DNA of 64,000 nucleotides from Colletes latitarsis (GCF_051014445.1 NW_027488367.1:27203501-27267500), one strand, 5' to 3'; positions 11,217 to 25,100 are shown, counted from the first letter of the stretch. Notes: generated by a model not told the origin, from the letters alone. Made by a program: numbers and translations.

Positions 11217-13672
11217 TTGATAAATATTTTAGAGTATAACGCATGTTAGGTCTGGGGTAGGTCTAGGATTTGCCCTCATCAGGCTCATACTTTCGTGTTT
11301 TTCACATACTTGTTGAACAGATCCTGGGTTTTTTCTGGTTTGGATCACGTAGTAATGTGGGACCACACTGAAACAATCAATTAAACCTGGTCATGATAAA
11401 TATTTTAGAGGATAACGCATGTTAGGTCTGGGTTAGGTCTAGGATTTGACCTCATCAGACTCATACTTTCGCACACTTCACATACTCGTTGAACAGATCC
11501 TGGGTTATTTTCTGGTTTGGATCTAATAGTAATGTGGTACCACACTGAAACAATAGATTAAACCAGGTTTCGATCAATATTTTAGAGAATAATTCATGTT
11601 AGGTCTGGGATAGGTCTGGGATTTGCCATCATCAGACTCATACTTTCGCACACTTCACATACTCGTTGAACAGATCCTGGGTTATTTTCTGGTTTGGACC
11701 ACATAGTAATGTGGTCCCACACTGAAACAGTCGATTAAATCAGGTTTCGATCAATATTTTTGAGGATAACGCATGTTAGGTCTAGGTTATGCCTGGGATG
11801 TGCCCTCATCAGGGTCATACTTTCGCGGTCTTATCATACATGTTGACGTGATCGAGGGTTTTTTCTGCTTTGGATCACGTAGTAAAGCGGTACCACACTG
11901 AAACAGTCCACTAAACCTGGTTTGCATCAATATTTTAGAGGATAACGCATGTTAGGTCTGGGATAGGTCTAGGATTTGCCCTCATCAGACTCATACTTTC
12001 GCATTCTTCACATACTTGTTGAACGGATCCTGGGTTTTTTCTGGTTTGGATCACGTAGTAATGTGGGACCACATTGAAACAATCAATTAAACCTGGTCAT
12101 GATAAATATTTTAGAGGATAACGCATGTCAGGTCTGGGTTAGGTCTAGGATTTGCCCTCGTCAGGCTCATACATTCGCATATTTCTCATACTTCATGGCT
12201 AGATCCTGGGCTATTTCTGGATTGGATCACGTAGTAATGTGGTACCACACTGAAACAGTCATTTAAACCTGGTTTCGATCAATATTTTAGAGAACAATTC
12301 ATGTTATGTCTAGGTTAGGTCTGGGATTTGCTCTCATCAGGCTCATTCTTTCGCATATTTCTCATACTTGATGGCTAGATCCTGGGCTATTTCTGGATTG
12401 TATCACGTAGTAACGTGGTACCACGCTGAAACAGTCAATTAAACCTGGTCTTGATAAATATTTTAGAGGATAACGCATGTTAGGTCTGGGATAGGTCTAG
12501 GATTTGCCCTCATCAGACTCATACTTTCGCACACTTCACATACTCGTTGAACAGATCCTGGGTTATTTTCTGGTTTGGATCACATAGTAATGTGGTACCA
12601 CACTGAAACAGTCGATTAAACCAGGTTTCGATCAATATTTTAGAGGATAACGCAAGTTAGATCTGGGATAGGTCTGGGATTTGCCTTCATCAGGCTCATA
12701 CTTTCGCGTTTTTCACATACTTGTTGAACTGATCCTGGGTTTTTTCTGGTTTGGATCACGTAGCAATGTGGTACCACACTGAAACAGTCAATTAAACCTG
12801 GTCTTGATAAATATTTTAGAGGATAACGCATGTTAGGTCTGGGATAGGTCTAGGATTTGCCCTCATCAGACTCATACTTTCGCACACTTCACATACTCGT
12901 TGAGCAGATCCTGGGTTATTTTCTGGTTTGGATCACATAGTAATGTGGTACCACACTGAAACAGTCGATTAAACCAGGTTTCGATCAATATTTTTGAGGA
13001 TAACGCATGTTAGGTCTAGGTTAGGCCTGGGATTTTCACTCATCAGACTCATACTTTCGCATTCTTCACATACTTGCTGAACGGATCCTGGGTTTTTTCT
13101 GGTTTGGTTCACGTAGTAATGTGGTACCACACTGGAACATTCAATTAAACCTGGTCTTGATAAATATTTTAGAGGATAACGCATGTTAGGTTTGGGTTAG
13201 GTCTAGGATTTGCCCTCATCAGACTCATACTTTCGCACACTTTACATACTCGTTGAACAGATCCTGGGTTACTTTCTGGTTTGGATCACATAGTAATGTG
13301 GTACCACACTGAAACAGTCAATTAAACCTGGTTTTGAACAATATTTTAGAGAATAATTCATGTTAGGTCTATGTTAGGCCTGGGATTTTCACTCATCAGA
13401 CCCATACTTTCGCATTCTTCACATACTTGTTCAACGGATCCTGGGTTTTTTCTGGTTTGGATTACGTAGTTATGAGGGTCCGCACTGAAACAATCAAATA
13501 AACCTGGTCTTGATAAATATTTTAGAGGATAACGCATGTTAGGTCTGCGTTAGGTCTAGGATTTGCCCTCGTCAGGCTCATACTTTCGCATATTTCTCAT
13601 ACTTCATGGCTAGATCCTGGGGTATTTCTGGATTGGATCACGTAGCAATGTGGTACCACACAGAAACAGTCT

Positions 13673-13683
13673 ATTAAACCTGG

Positions 13684-13685
<2 letters not shown>
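13673..13685. repeat. Target site duplication copy, element 2 (3' side)
   Basis: ATTAAACCTGGTC, inherited from element 1 by the tandem duplication. It does not represent an independent insertion. Confidence 0.88.

Positions 13686-13715
<30 letters not shown>
13686..13715 (-). other. Poly(A) tail of element 2
   Basis: Thirty consecutive T on the plus strand, 12 fewer than in the parental or sister copy. This is consistent with slippage after duplication, or with an assembly or sequencing length error. Confidence 0.9.
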
Positions 13716-13716
<1 letters not shown>

Positions 13717-14231
13717 TCGTGGGGAAAATCTTCGAAAGACTCCATCCCACCTCCTTGGGGAGAGGTGGGAGGGCTGTGTGGGATTCCCCGCGCCCGTACA
13801 ACGACAGGCGCGGAACCTACCCACTAAAAACCCCACGGTGACCCTTCGGCACGCTTTGGGAGGATACCGGGAATCGCTCGAAGCATTCTTCCGGTATCCT
13901 CCCCGTGCCCGCGCTTTCGCGCCCATCCCCCGGGGGGACAATCGGTCCCCCCAGTAGACACACTGCCTCATAGCGGCGGGACGGGGCCACTCCATCCCGC
14001 CGCTATCCGTCCCGGGACCGCGTTTAGTGGCCGCTGCGAGCCCCAACTCGCAACCGCCCGCGACCCCGTTTCCACCCCTCGGCGGCCGGGCGTTCATGGC
14101 CGCACCAGACCGCCGAGGGTGCCTCCCCTTGCGTCGGACCGGTAGGGGGAGGCACTCCTACCCCCAACCGGTCCGACCCGGCGCCGCCTGGCGGGAGGAG
14201 GGTCCCCTCAGGACTCCCCTCCCAGCCTAGG
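13716..14231 (-). other. 3' UTR of element 2
   Basis: Same 516-nt length and hairpin series as in element 1. Confidence 0.84.
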
Positions 14232-16549
14232 TCATCCGCCACGCCGAGGCGGCCGCCCGCGACGCCTCGCGACCGGGCGACGACCTCGGGCCACCGCACG
14301 AGCGCGAGCTTCAGCGCGCCGCTGAAGCTCGCGCTCCCTCCCCGCGGCCTCCTTCTGCAACATTACGTTCTCGCAGAAGGAGGCCACGGCCCTCCACTTC
14401 TCCTCGCTGCCGAGCATGGCGCGCACCACGCCCGGCAGCGAGACATCCCGCCCGACGACGCCGACCAGGACACGGCGCTCCCCCTCCCACGCGGGGCATG
14501 CCTCCAGGGTATGATCCGCCGTGTCCTGCTCAGCGTCGCAGTGGCAGCAACGCGCCGTCGGCTCCTTCCCTATCCGGCACAGGTATCTTCCGAAGCTGCC
14601 ATGCCCGGAAAATACCTGTGCCATCCGGTAGGTGAGGCTGCCATGTCCTCTGTCCAGCCACTCCTTCAGGAGTGGCCGAACCGCCCCGACAGTCCGGTGC
14701 CCCGCGGTTGGCAGAGCCAGCCGCTCCTGCCACGCGAGCAACACGGACTGCCGGGCCTGGCGCTTCAAATCGCCCCAAGCAGGTTCCTGCCCGCCCGGGA
14801 CCGACCCCAGCCCCGCGCGACTGTCGACGCGGTGCCGGTACATCACCGCGTGCGACCGCGCGAGCAGGTCCATGGGCGGCATCCCCGCTAGAACCGTCGC
14901 CGCCTCATGTGACATGGTCCGATACCCGTGGACGACCCTGAGCGCCATGCGCCTCTGCACCCGACGCAGCATAGTCATGCTGCGCCGGGAGGCAGCCAGG
15001 TCGTCCGCCCAGACGGGGGCCCCGTATAGGGCCACCGACTGGACCATTGCCACATAGAGGCGACGAACTCGGCCCGCCGGGCCCCCCAGGTTGGGCAGGA
15101 TCCGGCCCAGAGCCGCAACCATCCTTTCCAACCGGGGGACCAGGCAGCGGAAATGCTCCTCGAAACGCCAGTGGCTATCGAGGATCAGCCCTAGATACCT
15201 GATCTGGGGCTTCACCTCGATGTCAGCTCCACCCACCCGGATCAGAGGGGGTGGCGGATCCTGCCGAGGTGAATGAAACGCAATCACCTCGGTCTTATGG
15301 ACCGCCACCGTCATCCCCATCCCCCTGATCCGGTCGACGACGCGTTGCGACCCCTCCTCCGCGCGACGCATGGCCCTCCCCCAGTGCGCCCCGACGGCCA
15401 GCACCAGTGTGTCATCCGCATAACACACCGTGCTGACGCCGTCGGGGAGGCCGGCCCGCAACACCGAGTCGTACGCGATGTTCCACAGGAGTGGCCCGAG
15501 GACCGACCCCTGCGGAACACCGCAGTACACCTCCCTCCGCATATCACCATCCCGGCCCGGATACTCGATCCACCTGCCGCGGAGATAATCCCCGACGACC
15601 GCCCTGAGACAAGGGGGGACCCGATGATATTCGAGTCCCCTCCTTATCTCTTCCCAGGGGAGGGTGTTAAAGGCATTGGCAATATCCAAGGATATTGCCA
15701 ATGCCACCCCTCCCCGGGAGACGGCCGCCCCCGAGAGGGCCCTCACACGACCTATCGCGTCGATAGTCGATCGGCCCCCCCGGAAACCGAACTGGCAGTC
15801 GGACAGACCGGGATCACCCCGCGACAGGTGCTCGACAAGGCGGGCAGCAATCACCCGCTCGAAGAGCTTGCCCACCTCGTCGAGGAGACAAATGGGCCGG
15901 TATGCGGAGGGAGACTCCGCGGGCCGACCCTCCTTCCGGAGGAGGACCATCCTCGCCACCTTCCAACTGGGGGGGAATCGCCCGTCCCTCAGGCAGCGGT
16001 CGAACAACCGCCTGAGGTCGGCCCCAAGGACGCCCTGGGTCAAGACCCAAACCCGGCCGGGCACACCATCCGGACCCGGGGCCGTGTTACGAACCCCGAG
16101 CCGTCTGATGGCCGCTGCCAGCTCCTCCTGCGTGACCCCCAGCTCGGCCGTCCACTCCACTGGGACAGCCGCCACCGCCGGAGGACGCGGTCCCCTCTCC
16201 CCAATTGGGAAGAGTGTATTGACCACGTCCTCCAGCAGCCGGGGGTCAAGACCCTCGGTGACGGGGGGCGCCCTCGGGCGGAGCTTATTCAGCACCACCT
16301 TATATGGGCGCCCCCATGGATCGTCATCAAGGGTCTGGAGGAGCTCCTTCCATGCCCGGGTCTTGGCCCGTTTGATGGCGACCTGCAGAGCAACCGGCGC
16401 CACGCGGTATGCTCCATACAGGTCATCAGCTGCCCTCGCTCGCGCCACGCCGTCGCCTGTACGTTGACGACGGCGCGAGCGGGTGTACTGGCGTCGGGCG
16501 CGGACAGTCGCGACTCGCAACTCCGCGATCGCGTCCGACCACCAGTACA
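14232..16549 (-). pseudogene. Truncated ORF2 of element 2
   Basis: It corresponds to the RT domain through the C-terminal CCHC, without the endonuclease and without a native start codon. The only amino-acid difference from the element 1 fragment is Arg to His in the segment VVRGYRTM, caused by c to t at 14929 on the plus strand within a CG dinucleotide. All RT motifs, including LDIANAFN and YADD, and the CX2CX8HX4C knuckle are preserved. A TAA from the satellite lies immediately upstream of the first TTG, so no natural start is apparent. Recent duplication explains the intact frame better than selection on the protein does. Confidence 0.92.
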
Positions 16550-16562
16550 ATTAAACCTGGTC
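16550..16562. repeat. Target site duplication copy, element 2 (5' side)
   Basis: ATTAAACCTGGTC, matching 13673-13685 and equal to 11204-11216 after the 5346-bp shift. Confidence 0.88.
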
Positions 16563-19500
16563 TTGATAAATATTTTAGAGTATAACGCATGTTAGGTCTG
16601 GGGTAGGTCTAGGATTTGCCCTCATCAGGCTCATACTTTCGTGTTTTTCACATACTTGTTGAACAGATCCTGGGTTTTTTCTGGTTTGGATCACGTAGTA
16701 ATGTGGGACCACACTGAAACAATCAATTAAACCTGGTCATGATAAATATTTTAGAGGATAACGCATGTTAGGTCTGGGTTAGGTCTAGGATTTGACCTCA
16801 TCAGACTCATACTTTCGCACACTTCACATACTCGTTGAACAGATCCTGGGTTATTTTCTGGTTTGGATCTAATAGTAATGTGGTACCACACTGAAACAAT
16901 AGATTAAACCAGGTTTCGATCAATATTTTAGAGAATAATTCATGTTAGGTCTGGGATAGGTCTGGGATTTGCCATCATCAGACTCATACTTTCGCACACT
17001 TCACATACTCGTTGAACAGATCCTGGGTTATTTTCTGGTTTGGACCACATAGTAATGTGGTCCCACACTGAAACAGTCGATTAAATCAGGTTTCGATCAA
17101 TATTTTTGAGGATAACGCATGTTAGGTCTAGGTTATGCCTGGGATGTGCCCTCATCAGGGTCATACTTTCGCGGTCTTATCATACATGTTGACGTGATCG
17201 AGGGTTTTTTCTGCTTTGGATCACGTAGTAAAGCGGTACCACACTGAAACAGTCCACTAAACCTGGTTTGCATCAATATTTTAGAGGATAACGCATGTTA
17301 GGTCTGGGATAGGTCTAGGATTTGCCCTCATCAGACTCATACTTTCGCATTCTTCACATACTTGTTGAACGGATCCTGGGTTTTTTCTGGTTTGGATCAC
17401 GTAGTAATGTGGGACCACATTGAAACAATCAATTAAACCTGGTCATGATAAATATTTTAGAGGATAACGCATGTCAGGTCTGGGTTAGGTCTAGGATTTG
17501 CCCTCGTCAGGCTCATACATTCGCATATTTCTCATACTTCATGGCTAGATCCTGGGCTATTTCTGGATTGGATCACGTAGTAATGTGGTACCACACTGAA
17601 ACAGTCATTTAAACCTGGTTTCGATCAATATTTTAGAGAACAATTCATGTTATGTCTAGGTTAGGTCTGGGATTTGCTCTCATCAGGCTCATTCTTTCGC
17701 ATATTTCTCATACTTGATGGCTAGATCCTGGGCTATTTCTGGATTGTATCACGTAGTAACGTGGTAACACGCTGAAACAGTCAATTAAACCTGGTCTTGA
17801 TAAATATTTTAGAGGATAACGCATGTTAGGTCTGGGATAGGTCTAGGATTTGCCCTCATCAGACTCATACTTTCGCACACTTCACATACTCGTTGAACAG
17901 ATCCTGGGTTATTTTCTGGTTTGGATCACATAGTAATGTGGTACCACACTGAAACAGTCGATTAAACCAGGTTTCGATCAATATTTTAGAGGATAACGCA
18001 AGTTAGGTCTGGGATAGGTCTGGGATTTGCCTTCATCAGGCTCATACTTTCGCGTTTTTCACATACTTGTTGAACTGATCCTGGGTTTTTTCTGGTTTGG
18101 ATCACGTAGCAATGTGGTACCACACTGAAACAGTCAATTAAACCTGGTCTTGATAAATATTTTAGAGGATAACGCATGTTAGGTCTGGGATAGGTCTAGG
18201 ATTTGCCCTCATCAGACTCATACTTTCGCACACTTCACATACTCGTTGAGCAGATCCTGGGTTATTTTCTGGTTTGGATCACATAGTAATGTGGTACCAC
18301 ACTGAAACAGTCGATTAAACCAGGTTTCGATCAATATTTTTGAGGATAACGCATGTTAGGTCTAGGTTAGGCCTGGGATTTTCACTCATCAGACTCATAC
18401 TTTCGCATTCTTCACATACTTGCTGAACGGATCCTGGGTTTTTTCTGGTTTGGTTCACGTAGTAATGTGGTACCACACTGGAACATTCAATTAAACCTGG
18501 TCTTGATATATATTTTAGAGGATAACGCATGTTAGGTTTGGGTTAGGTCTAGGATTTGCCCTCATCAGACTCATACTTTCGCACACTTCACATACTCGTT
18601 GAACAGATCCTGGGTTAGTTTCTGGTTTGGATCACATAGTAATGTGGTACCACACTGAAACAGTCAATTAAACCTGGTTTTGAACAATATTTTAGAGAAA
18701 AATTCATGTTAGGTCTAGGTTAGGCCTGGGATTTTCTCTCATCAGACTCATACTTTCGCATTCTTCACATACTTCTTGCACGGATCCTGGGTTTTTTCTG
18801 GTTTGGATCACGTAGTAATGTGGGACCACACCGAAACAATCAATTAAACCTGGTCTTGATAAATATTTTAGAGAATAACGCATGTCAGGTCTGGGATAGG
18901 TCTGGGATTTGACCTCATCAGGGTCATACTTTCGCAGTTTTAACATGCATGTTGACCTGATCGAGGGTTTCTTCTGCTTTGGATCACGTAGTAAAGTGGT
19001 ACCACAACTAAAACAGTCAATTAAACCTGGTTTGGATCAATATTTTAGAGGATAACGCATGTTAGGTCTATGTTAGCCCTGGGATTTTCACTCATCAGAC
19101 TCATACTTTCGCTTTCTTCACATACTTGTTGAACGGATCCTGGGTTTTTTCTGGTTTGGTTCACGTAGTAATGTGGTACCACACTGGAACATTCAATTAA
19201 ACCTGGTCTTGATAAGTATTTTAGAGGATAACGCATGTTAGGTTTGGGCTAGGTCTAGGATTTGCCCTCATCAGGCTCATACTTTCGCATATTTCTCATA
19301 CTTCATGGCTAGATCCTGGGCTGTTTCGGTATTGTATCACGTAGTAATGTGGTACCACGCTGAAACAATCAATTAAACCTGGTTTCGTTCAATATTTTAG
19401 AGGATAACGCAAGTTAGGTCTGGGATAGGTCTGGGATTTGCCCTCATCAGGCTCATACTTTCGCGTTTTTCACATACTTGTTGAACAGATCCTCGGTTTT

Positions 19501-22100
19501 TTCCGGTTTGGGTCACGTAGTAGTGTGGTACCACACAGAAACAGTCGATTAAACCTGGTTTCGATCAATATTTTTGAGAATAACGCATGTTAGGTCTAGG
19601 TTAGGCCGAGGATTTTCACTCATCAGACTCATACTTTCGCATTCTTCACATACTTGTTGAACGGATCCTGGGTTTTTTCTGGTTTGGATCACGTAGTAAT
19701 GTGGGACCACACTGAAACAATCAATTAAACCTGGTCATGATAAATATTTTAGAGGATAACGCATGTTAGGTCCGAGTTAGGTCTAGGATTTGCCCTCGTC
19801 AGGCTCATACTTTCGCATATTTCTCATACTTCACGGCTAGATCCTGGGCTATTTCTGGACTGGATCACGTAGTAAAGTGGTACCACGCTGAAACAGTCAA
19901 TTAAACCTGGTTTCGATCAATATTTTAGAGGATAACGAAAGTTATGTCTAGTTTAGGCCTGGGATTTGCCCTCATCAGACTCATACTTTCGCATACTTCA
20001 TATACTTGTTGAACAGATCCTGGGTTTTTTTCTGGTTTGGTTCACGTAGTAATGTGGTACCACACTGAAACAGTCCATTAAACCTGGTTTCGCTCAATAT
20101 TTTAGAAGACAACGCATGTTAGGTCTAGGTTAGGCCTGGGATTTGCCCTCATCAGGGTCATACTTTCGCAGTTTTAACATGCATGTTGACCTGATCGAGG
20201 GTTTTTTCTGCTTTGGATCACGTAGTAAAGTGGAATCACACTAAAACAGTCAATTAAACCTTGTTTCGATCAATATTTTAGAGGATAACGCAAGTTAGGT
20301 CTGGGATAGGTCTAGGATTTGCCCTCATCAGGCTCATTCTTTCGCATATTTCTCATACTTGATGGCTAGATCCTGGGCTTTTTCTGGATTGCATCACGTA
20401 GTATTGTGGTACCACACTGAAACAGTCGATTAAACCAGGTTTCGATGAATATTTTTGAGGATAACGCATGTTAGGTCTAGGTTAGGCCTGGGATTTTCAC
20501 ACATCAGACTCATACTTTCGCATTCTTCACATACTTGTAGAACGGATCTTGGGTTTTTTCTGGTGTGGATCACGTAGTAAAGTGGTACCACACTGAAACA
20601 ATCAATTAAACCTGGTCTTGATAAATATTTTAGAGGATAACGCATGTTAGGTCTGGGTTAGGTCTAGGATTTGCCCTCATCCGGCTCATACTTTCGCATA
20701 TTTCTCATACTTCATGGCTGGATCCTGGGCTATTACTGGATTGGATCACGTAGTAATGTGGTACCACACTGAAACAGTCAATTAAACCTGGTTTCGATCA
20801 ATATTTTAGAGAATAATTCATGTTAGGTCTGGGTTAGGTCTGGGATTTGCTCTCTTCAGGCTCATTCTTTCGCATATTTCTCATACTTGATGGCTAGATC
20901 CGGGGCTTTTTCTGGATTGCGTCACGTAGTAATGAAGTACAACACTGAAACAGTCAATTAAACCTCGTTTCGATCAATATTTTAGAGAATAATTCATGTT
21001 AGGTCTAGGTTAGGCCTGGGATTTGCCCTCATCTGGGTCATACTTTCGCATTTTTCACATACTTGATGGCTAGATCCTGGGCTTTTTCTGGATTGCATCA
21101 CGCAGTATTGTGGTACCACACTGAAACAGTCGATTAAACCTGGTTTGGGTCAATATCTTAGAGGATAATGCATGTTATGTCTAGGTTAGCCCTGAGATTT
21201 TCACCCATCAGACTCATACTTTCGCATACTTCAGATACTTGTTGAACGGATCCTGGGTTTTTTCTGGTATGGTTCACGCAGTAATGTGGTACCACACTGA
21301 AACATTCAGTTAAACCTGGTCTTGATAAATATTTTTGAGGATAACGCATGTTAGGTCTGGGTTAGGTCTAGGATTTGCCCTCATCAGGCTCATACTTTCG
21401 CATATTTCTTATACTTCATGGATAGATCCTGGGCTATTTTCTGGTTTGGATCACATAGTAATGTGGTACCACACTGAAACAGTCGATTAACCCAGGTTTC
21501 GATCAATATTTTTGAGGATAACGCATGTTAGGTCTAGGTTAGGCCTGGGATTTTCACTCATCAGACTCATTCTTTCGCATTCATCACATACTTGTTGAAC
21601 GGATCCTGGGTTTTTTCTGGTTTGGATCACGTAGTAATGTGGGACCACACTGAAACAATCAATTAAACCTGATCTTGATAAATATTTTAGAGGATAACGC
21701 ATGTTAGGTCTGGATTAGGTCTAGGATTTGCTCTCGTCATGCTCATACTTTCGCATATTTCTCATACCTCATGGCTAGATCCTGGGCTATTTCTGGATTG
21801 GATCACGTAGTAACGTGGTACCACACTGAAACAGTCAATTAAACCTGGTTTCGATCAATATTTTAGAGGATAACGCAAGTTAGGTCTGGGATCGGTCTGG
21901 GATTTGCCCTCATCAGGCTCATACTTTCGCGTTTTTCACATACTGGTTGAACAGATCCTGGGTATTTCTTCTGGTTTGGGTCACGTAGTAGTGTGGTACC
22001 ACACTGAAACAGTCCACTAAACCTTGTTTGGATCAATATTTTAGAAGATAACGCATGTTAGGTCTAGGTTAGGTCGGGGATTTTCACTCATCAGACTCAT
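16550..22100. repeat. 176-bp satellite, mixed subtypes
   Basis: Continuous monomers. The first part to about 18.25 kb is the right half of the second 5.35-kb unit; a partial third copy follows to about 18.95 kb. Beyond this, monomers of several subtypes are mixed, including one in which TTCACATACTTGTTGAAC is replaced by a segment with AACATGCATGTT (near 18940 and 20175). No gene or other feature is seen. Confidence 0.95.
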
Positions 22101-25100
22101 ACTTTCGCGTATTTCACATACTTCTTGAACAGATCCTGGGTTTTTTTCTGGTTTGGATCACGTAGTAGTGTGGTACCACACTGAAACTGTCCATTAAACC
22201 TGGTTTCGATCAATATTTTTGAGGATAACGCATGTTAGGTCTAGGTTAGGCCGAGGATTTTCACTCATCGGACTCATACTTTCGCATTCTTCACATACTT
22301 GTTGAACGGATCCTGGGGTTTTACTGGTTTGGATCACGTAGTAATGTGGTACCACACTGAAACAGTCAATTAAACCTGGTTTCGATCAATATTTTAGAGA
22401 ATAATTCATGTTAGGTCTAGGTTAGGTCTGGGATTTGCTCTCATCAGGCTCATTCTTTCGCATATTTCTTATACTTCATGGATAGATCCTGGGATTTTTC
22501 TGGATTGCATCACGTAGTAATGAAGTACAACACTGAAACAGTCAATTAAACCAGGTTTCGATCAATATTTTGAGGATAACGCATGTTAGGTCTAGGTTAG
22601 GCCTGGGATTTACACTCATCAGACTCATACTTTCGCATTCTTCACATACTTGTTGAACGGATCCTGGGTTTTTTCTGGTTTGGATCACGTAGTAATGTGG
22701 GACCACACTGAAACAGTCGATTAAACCTAGTTTCGATAAATATTTTTGAGGATAACGCATGTTAGGTCTGGGATAGGTCTGAGATTTGCCCTCATCAGGC
22801 TCATACCTTCGCAGTTTTAACATGCATGTTGACCTGATCGAGGGTTTTTTCTGCATTGGATCACGTAGTAAAGTGGTACCACACTAAAACAGTCAATTAA
22901 ACCTGGTTTCGATCAACATTTTAGAGGATAACGAAAGCTATGTCTAGTTTAGGCCTGGGATTTGCCCTCATCAGACTCATACATTCGCATACTTCACGTA
23001 CTTGTTGAACAGATCATGGGTTTTTTTCTGGTTTGGATCACGTAGTAATGTGGTACCACACTGAAACAGTCAATTAAACCTGGTTTCGATCAATATTTTA
23101 GAGGATAACGCAAGTTAGGTCTGGGATAGGTCTGGAATTTGCCTCCATCAGGCTCATACTTTCGCGTATTTCACATACTTGTTGAACAGATCCTGGGTTT
23201 TTTTCAGGTTTGGATCACGTAGTAGTGTGGTACGACACTGAAACTGTCCATTAAACCTGGTTTCGATCAATATTTTTGAGGATAACGCATGTTAAGTCTA
23301 GGTTAGGCCGAGGATTTTCACTCATCGGACTCATACTTTCGCATTCTTCACATACTTGTTGAACTGATCCTGGGTTTCTTCTGGTTTGGATCACGTAGTA
23401 ATGTGGTACCACACTGAAACAGTCAATTAAACCTGGTTTCGATCAATATTTTAGAGAATAATTCATGTTAGGTCTAGGTTAGGTCTGGGATTTGCTCTCA
23501 TCAGGCTCATTCTTTCGCATATTTCTCATACTTGATGGCTAGATCCTGGGCTTTTTCTGGATTGCATCACGTAGTAATGAAGTACAACACAGAAACAGTC
23601 AATTAAACCTGGTTTCCATCAATATTTTAGAGGACAACGCATGTTAGGTCTAGGCTAGGTCTGGGATACGCCCTCATCAGGCTCATACTTACGCGTTTTT
23701 CACATACTTGTTGAACTGATCCTGGGTTTTTTCTGGTTTGGTTCACGTAGTAATGTGGTACCACACTGAAACAGTCCATTAAACCTGGTTTCGCTCAATA
23801 TTTTAGAGGACAACGCATGTTAGGACTGGGTTAGGTCTAGGATTTGCCCTCATCAGGCTCATACTTTCGCGTATTTCACATACTTCTTGAACAGATCCTG
23901 GGTTTTTTTCTGGTTTGGATCACGTAGTAGTGTGGTACCACACTGAAACTGTCCATTAAACCTGGTTTCGATCAATATTTTTGAGGATAACGCATGTTAG
24001 GTCTAGGTTAGGCCGAGGATTTTCACTCATCGGACTCATACTTTCGCATTCTTCACATACTTGTTGAACGGATCCTGGGGATTTACTGGTTTGGATCACG
24101 TAGTAATGTGGTACCACACTGAAACAGTCAATTAAACCTGGTTTCGATCAATATTTTAGAGAATAATTCATGTTAGGTCTAGGTTAGGTCTGGGATTTGC
24201 TCTCATCAGGCTCATTCTTTCGCATATTTCTTATACTTCATGGATAGATCCTGGGCTTTTTCTGGATTGCATCACGTAGTAATGAAGTACAGCACTGAAA
24301 CAGTCAATTAAACCAGGTTTCGATCAATATTTTGAGGATAACGGCTGTTAGGTCTAGGTTAGGCCTGGGATTTACACTCATCAGACTCATACTTTCGCAT
24401 TCTTCACATACTTGTTGAACGGATCCTGGGTTTTTTTTGGTTTGGATCACGTAGTAATGTGGGACCACACTGAAACAGTCGATTAAACCTAGTTTCGATA
24501 AATATTTTTGAGGATAACGCATGTTAGGTCTGGGATAGGTCTGGGATTTGCCCTCATCAGGCTCATACTTTCGCAGTTTTAACATGCATGTTGACCTGAT
24601 CGAGGGTTTTTTCTGCATTGGATCACGTAGTAAAGTGGTACCACACTAAAACAGTCAATTAAACCTGGTTTCGATCAACATTTTAGAGGATAACGAAAGC
24701 TATGTCTAGTTTAGGCCTGGGATTTGTCCTCATCAGACTCATACATTCGCATACTTCACGTACTTGTTGAACAGATCATGGGTTTTTTTCTGGTTTGGAT
24801 CACGTAGTAATGTGGTACCACACTGAAACAGTCAATTAAACCTGGTTTCGATCAATATTTTAGAGGATAACGCAAGTTAGGTCTGGGATAGGTCTGGAAT
24901 TTGCCTCCATCAGGCTCATACTTTCGCGTATTTCACATACTTGTTGAACAGATCCTGGGTTTTTTTCTGGTTTGGATCACGTAGTAGTGTGGTACCACAC
25001 TGAAACTGTCCATTAAACCTGGTTTCGATCAATATTTTGAGGATAACGCATGTTAGGTCTAGGTTAGGCCGAGGATTTACACTCATCAGACTCATACTTT

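Larger units (their letters stand above)
11204..13685. repeat. 176-bp satellite between elements 1 and 2
   Basis: Fourteen or so monomers of the same family as block A. From about 12.9 kb onward the sequence repeats what lies from about 7.56 kb, marking the start of the second copy of the 5.35-kb tandem unit. No gene is seen. The stop-free minus-strand frames at 12640-12831 and 12969-13184 are satellite. Confidence 0.96.
13686..16549 (-). mobile_element. Element 2: duplicate of element 1
   Basis: A minus-strand, 5'-truncated R1-type element with the same end points, flanks and structure as element 1. It has a 30-nt tail (13686-13715), a 516-nt 3' UTR (13716-14231) and an ORF2 fragment. Because the truncation point and surrounding satellite are also shared, it arose by duplication of the satellite segment and not by retrotransposition. 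Confidence 0.95.
7562..18253. repeat. Tandem duplication of a ~5.35-kb unit containing satellite plus retroelement
   Basis: The segment from about 7562 to 12907 is repeated from about 12908 to 18253. The offset is 5358 upstream of the poly-T and 5346 downstream of it; the 12-bp difference is fully explained by the poly-T lengths (42 and 30). Elements 1 and 2 share truncation point, target duplication and flanks. Few substitutions separate the copies, for example 9583 c and 14929 t, and 12661 a and 18007 g. The start of a third copy without an element follows at about 18254 and diverges after 18530. Copy limits are approximate because the unit lies in a tandem repeat. Confidence 0.93.

Noticed and set aside
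9927..11249. Long plus-strand frame (440 codons) opposite the ORF2 of element 1, and its like at 15273 and opposite element 3
   Set aside because: It lies antisense to a clear reverse transcriptase gene, in GC-rich sequence where stops are rare, and shows no recognisable domain.
13686..16549. Element 2 as an independent third insertion event
   Set aside because: It shares truncation point, target duplication and flanks with element 1 over more than 5 kb, so it was copied with its surroundings.
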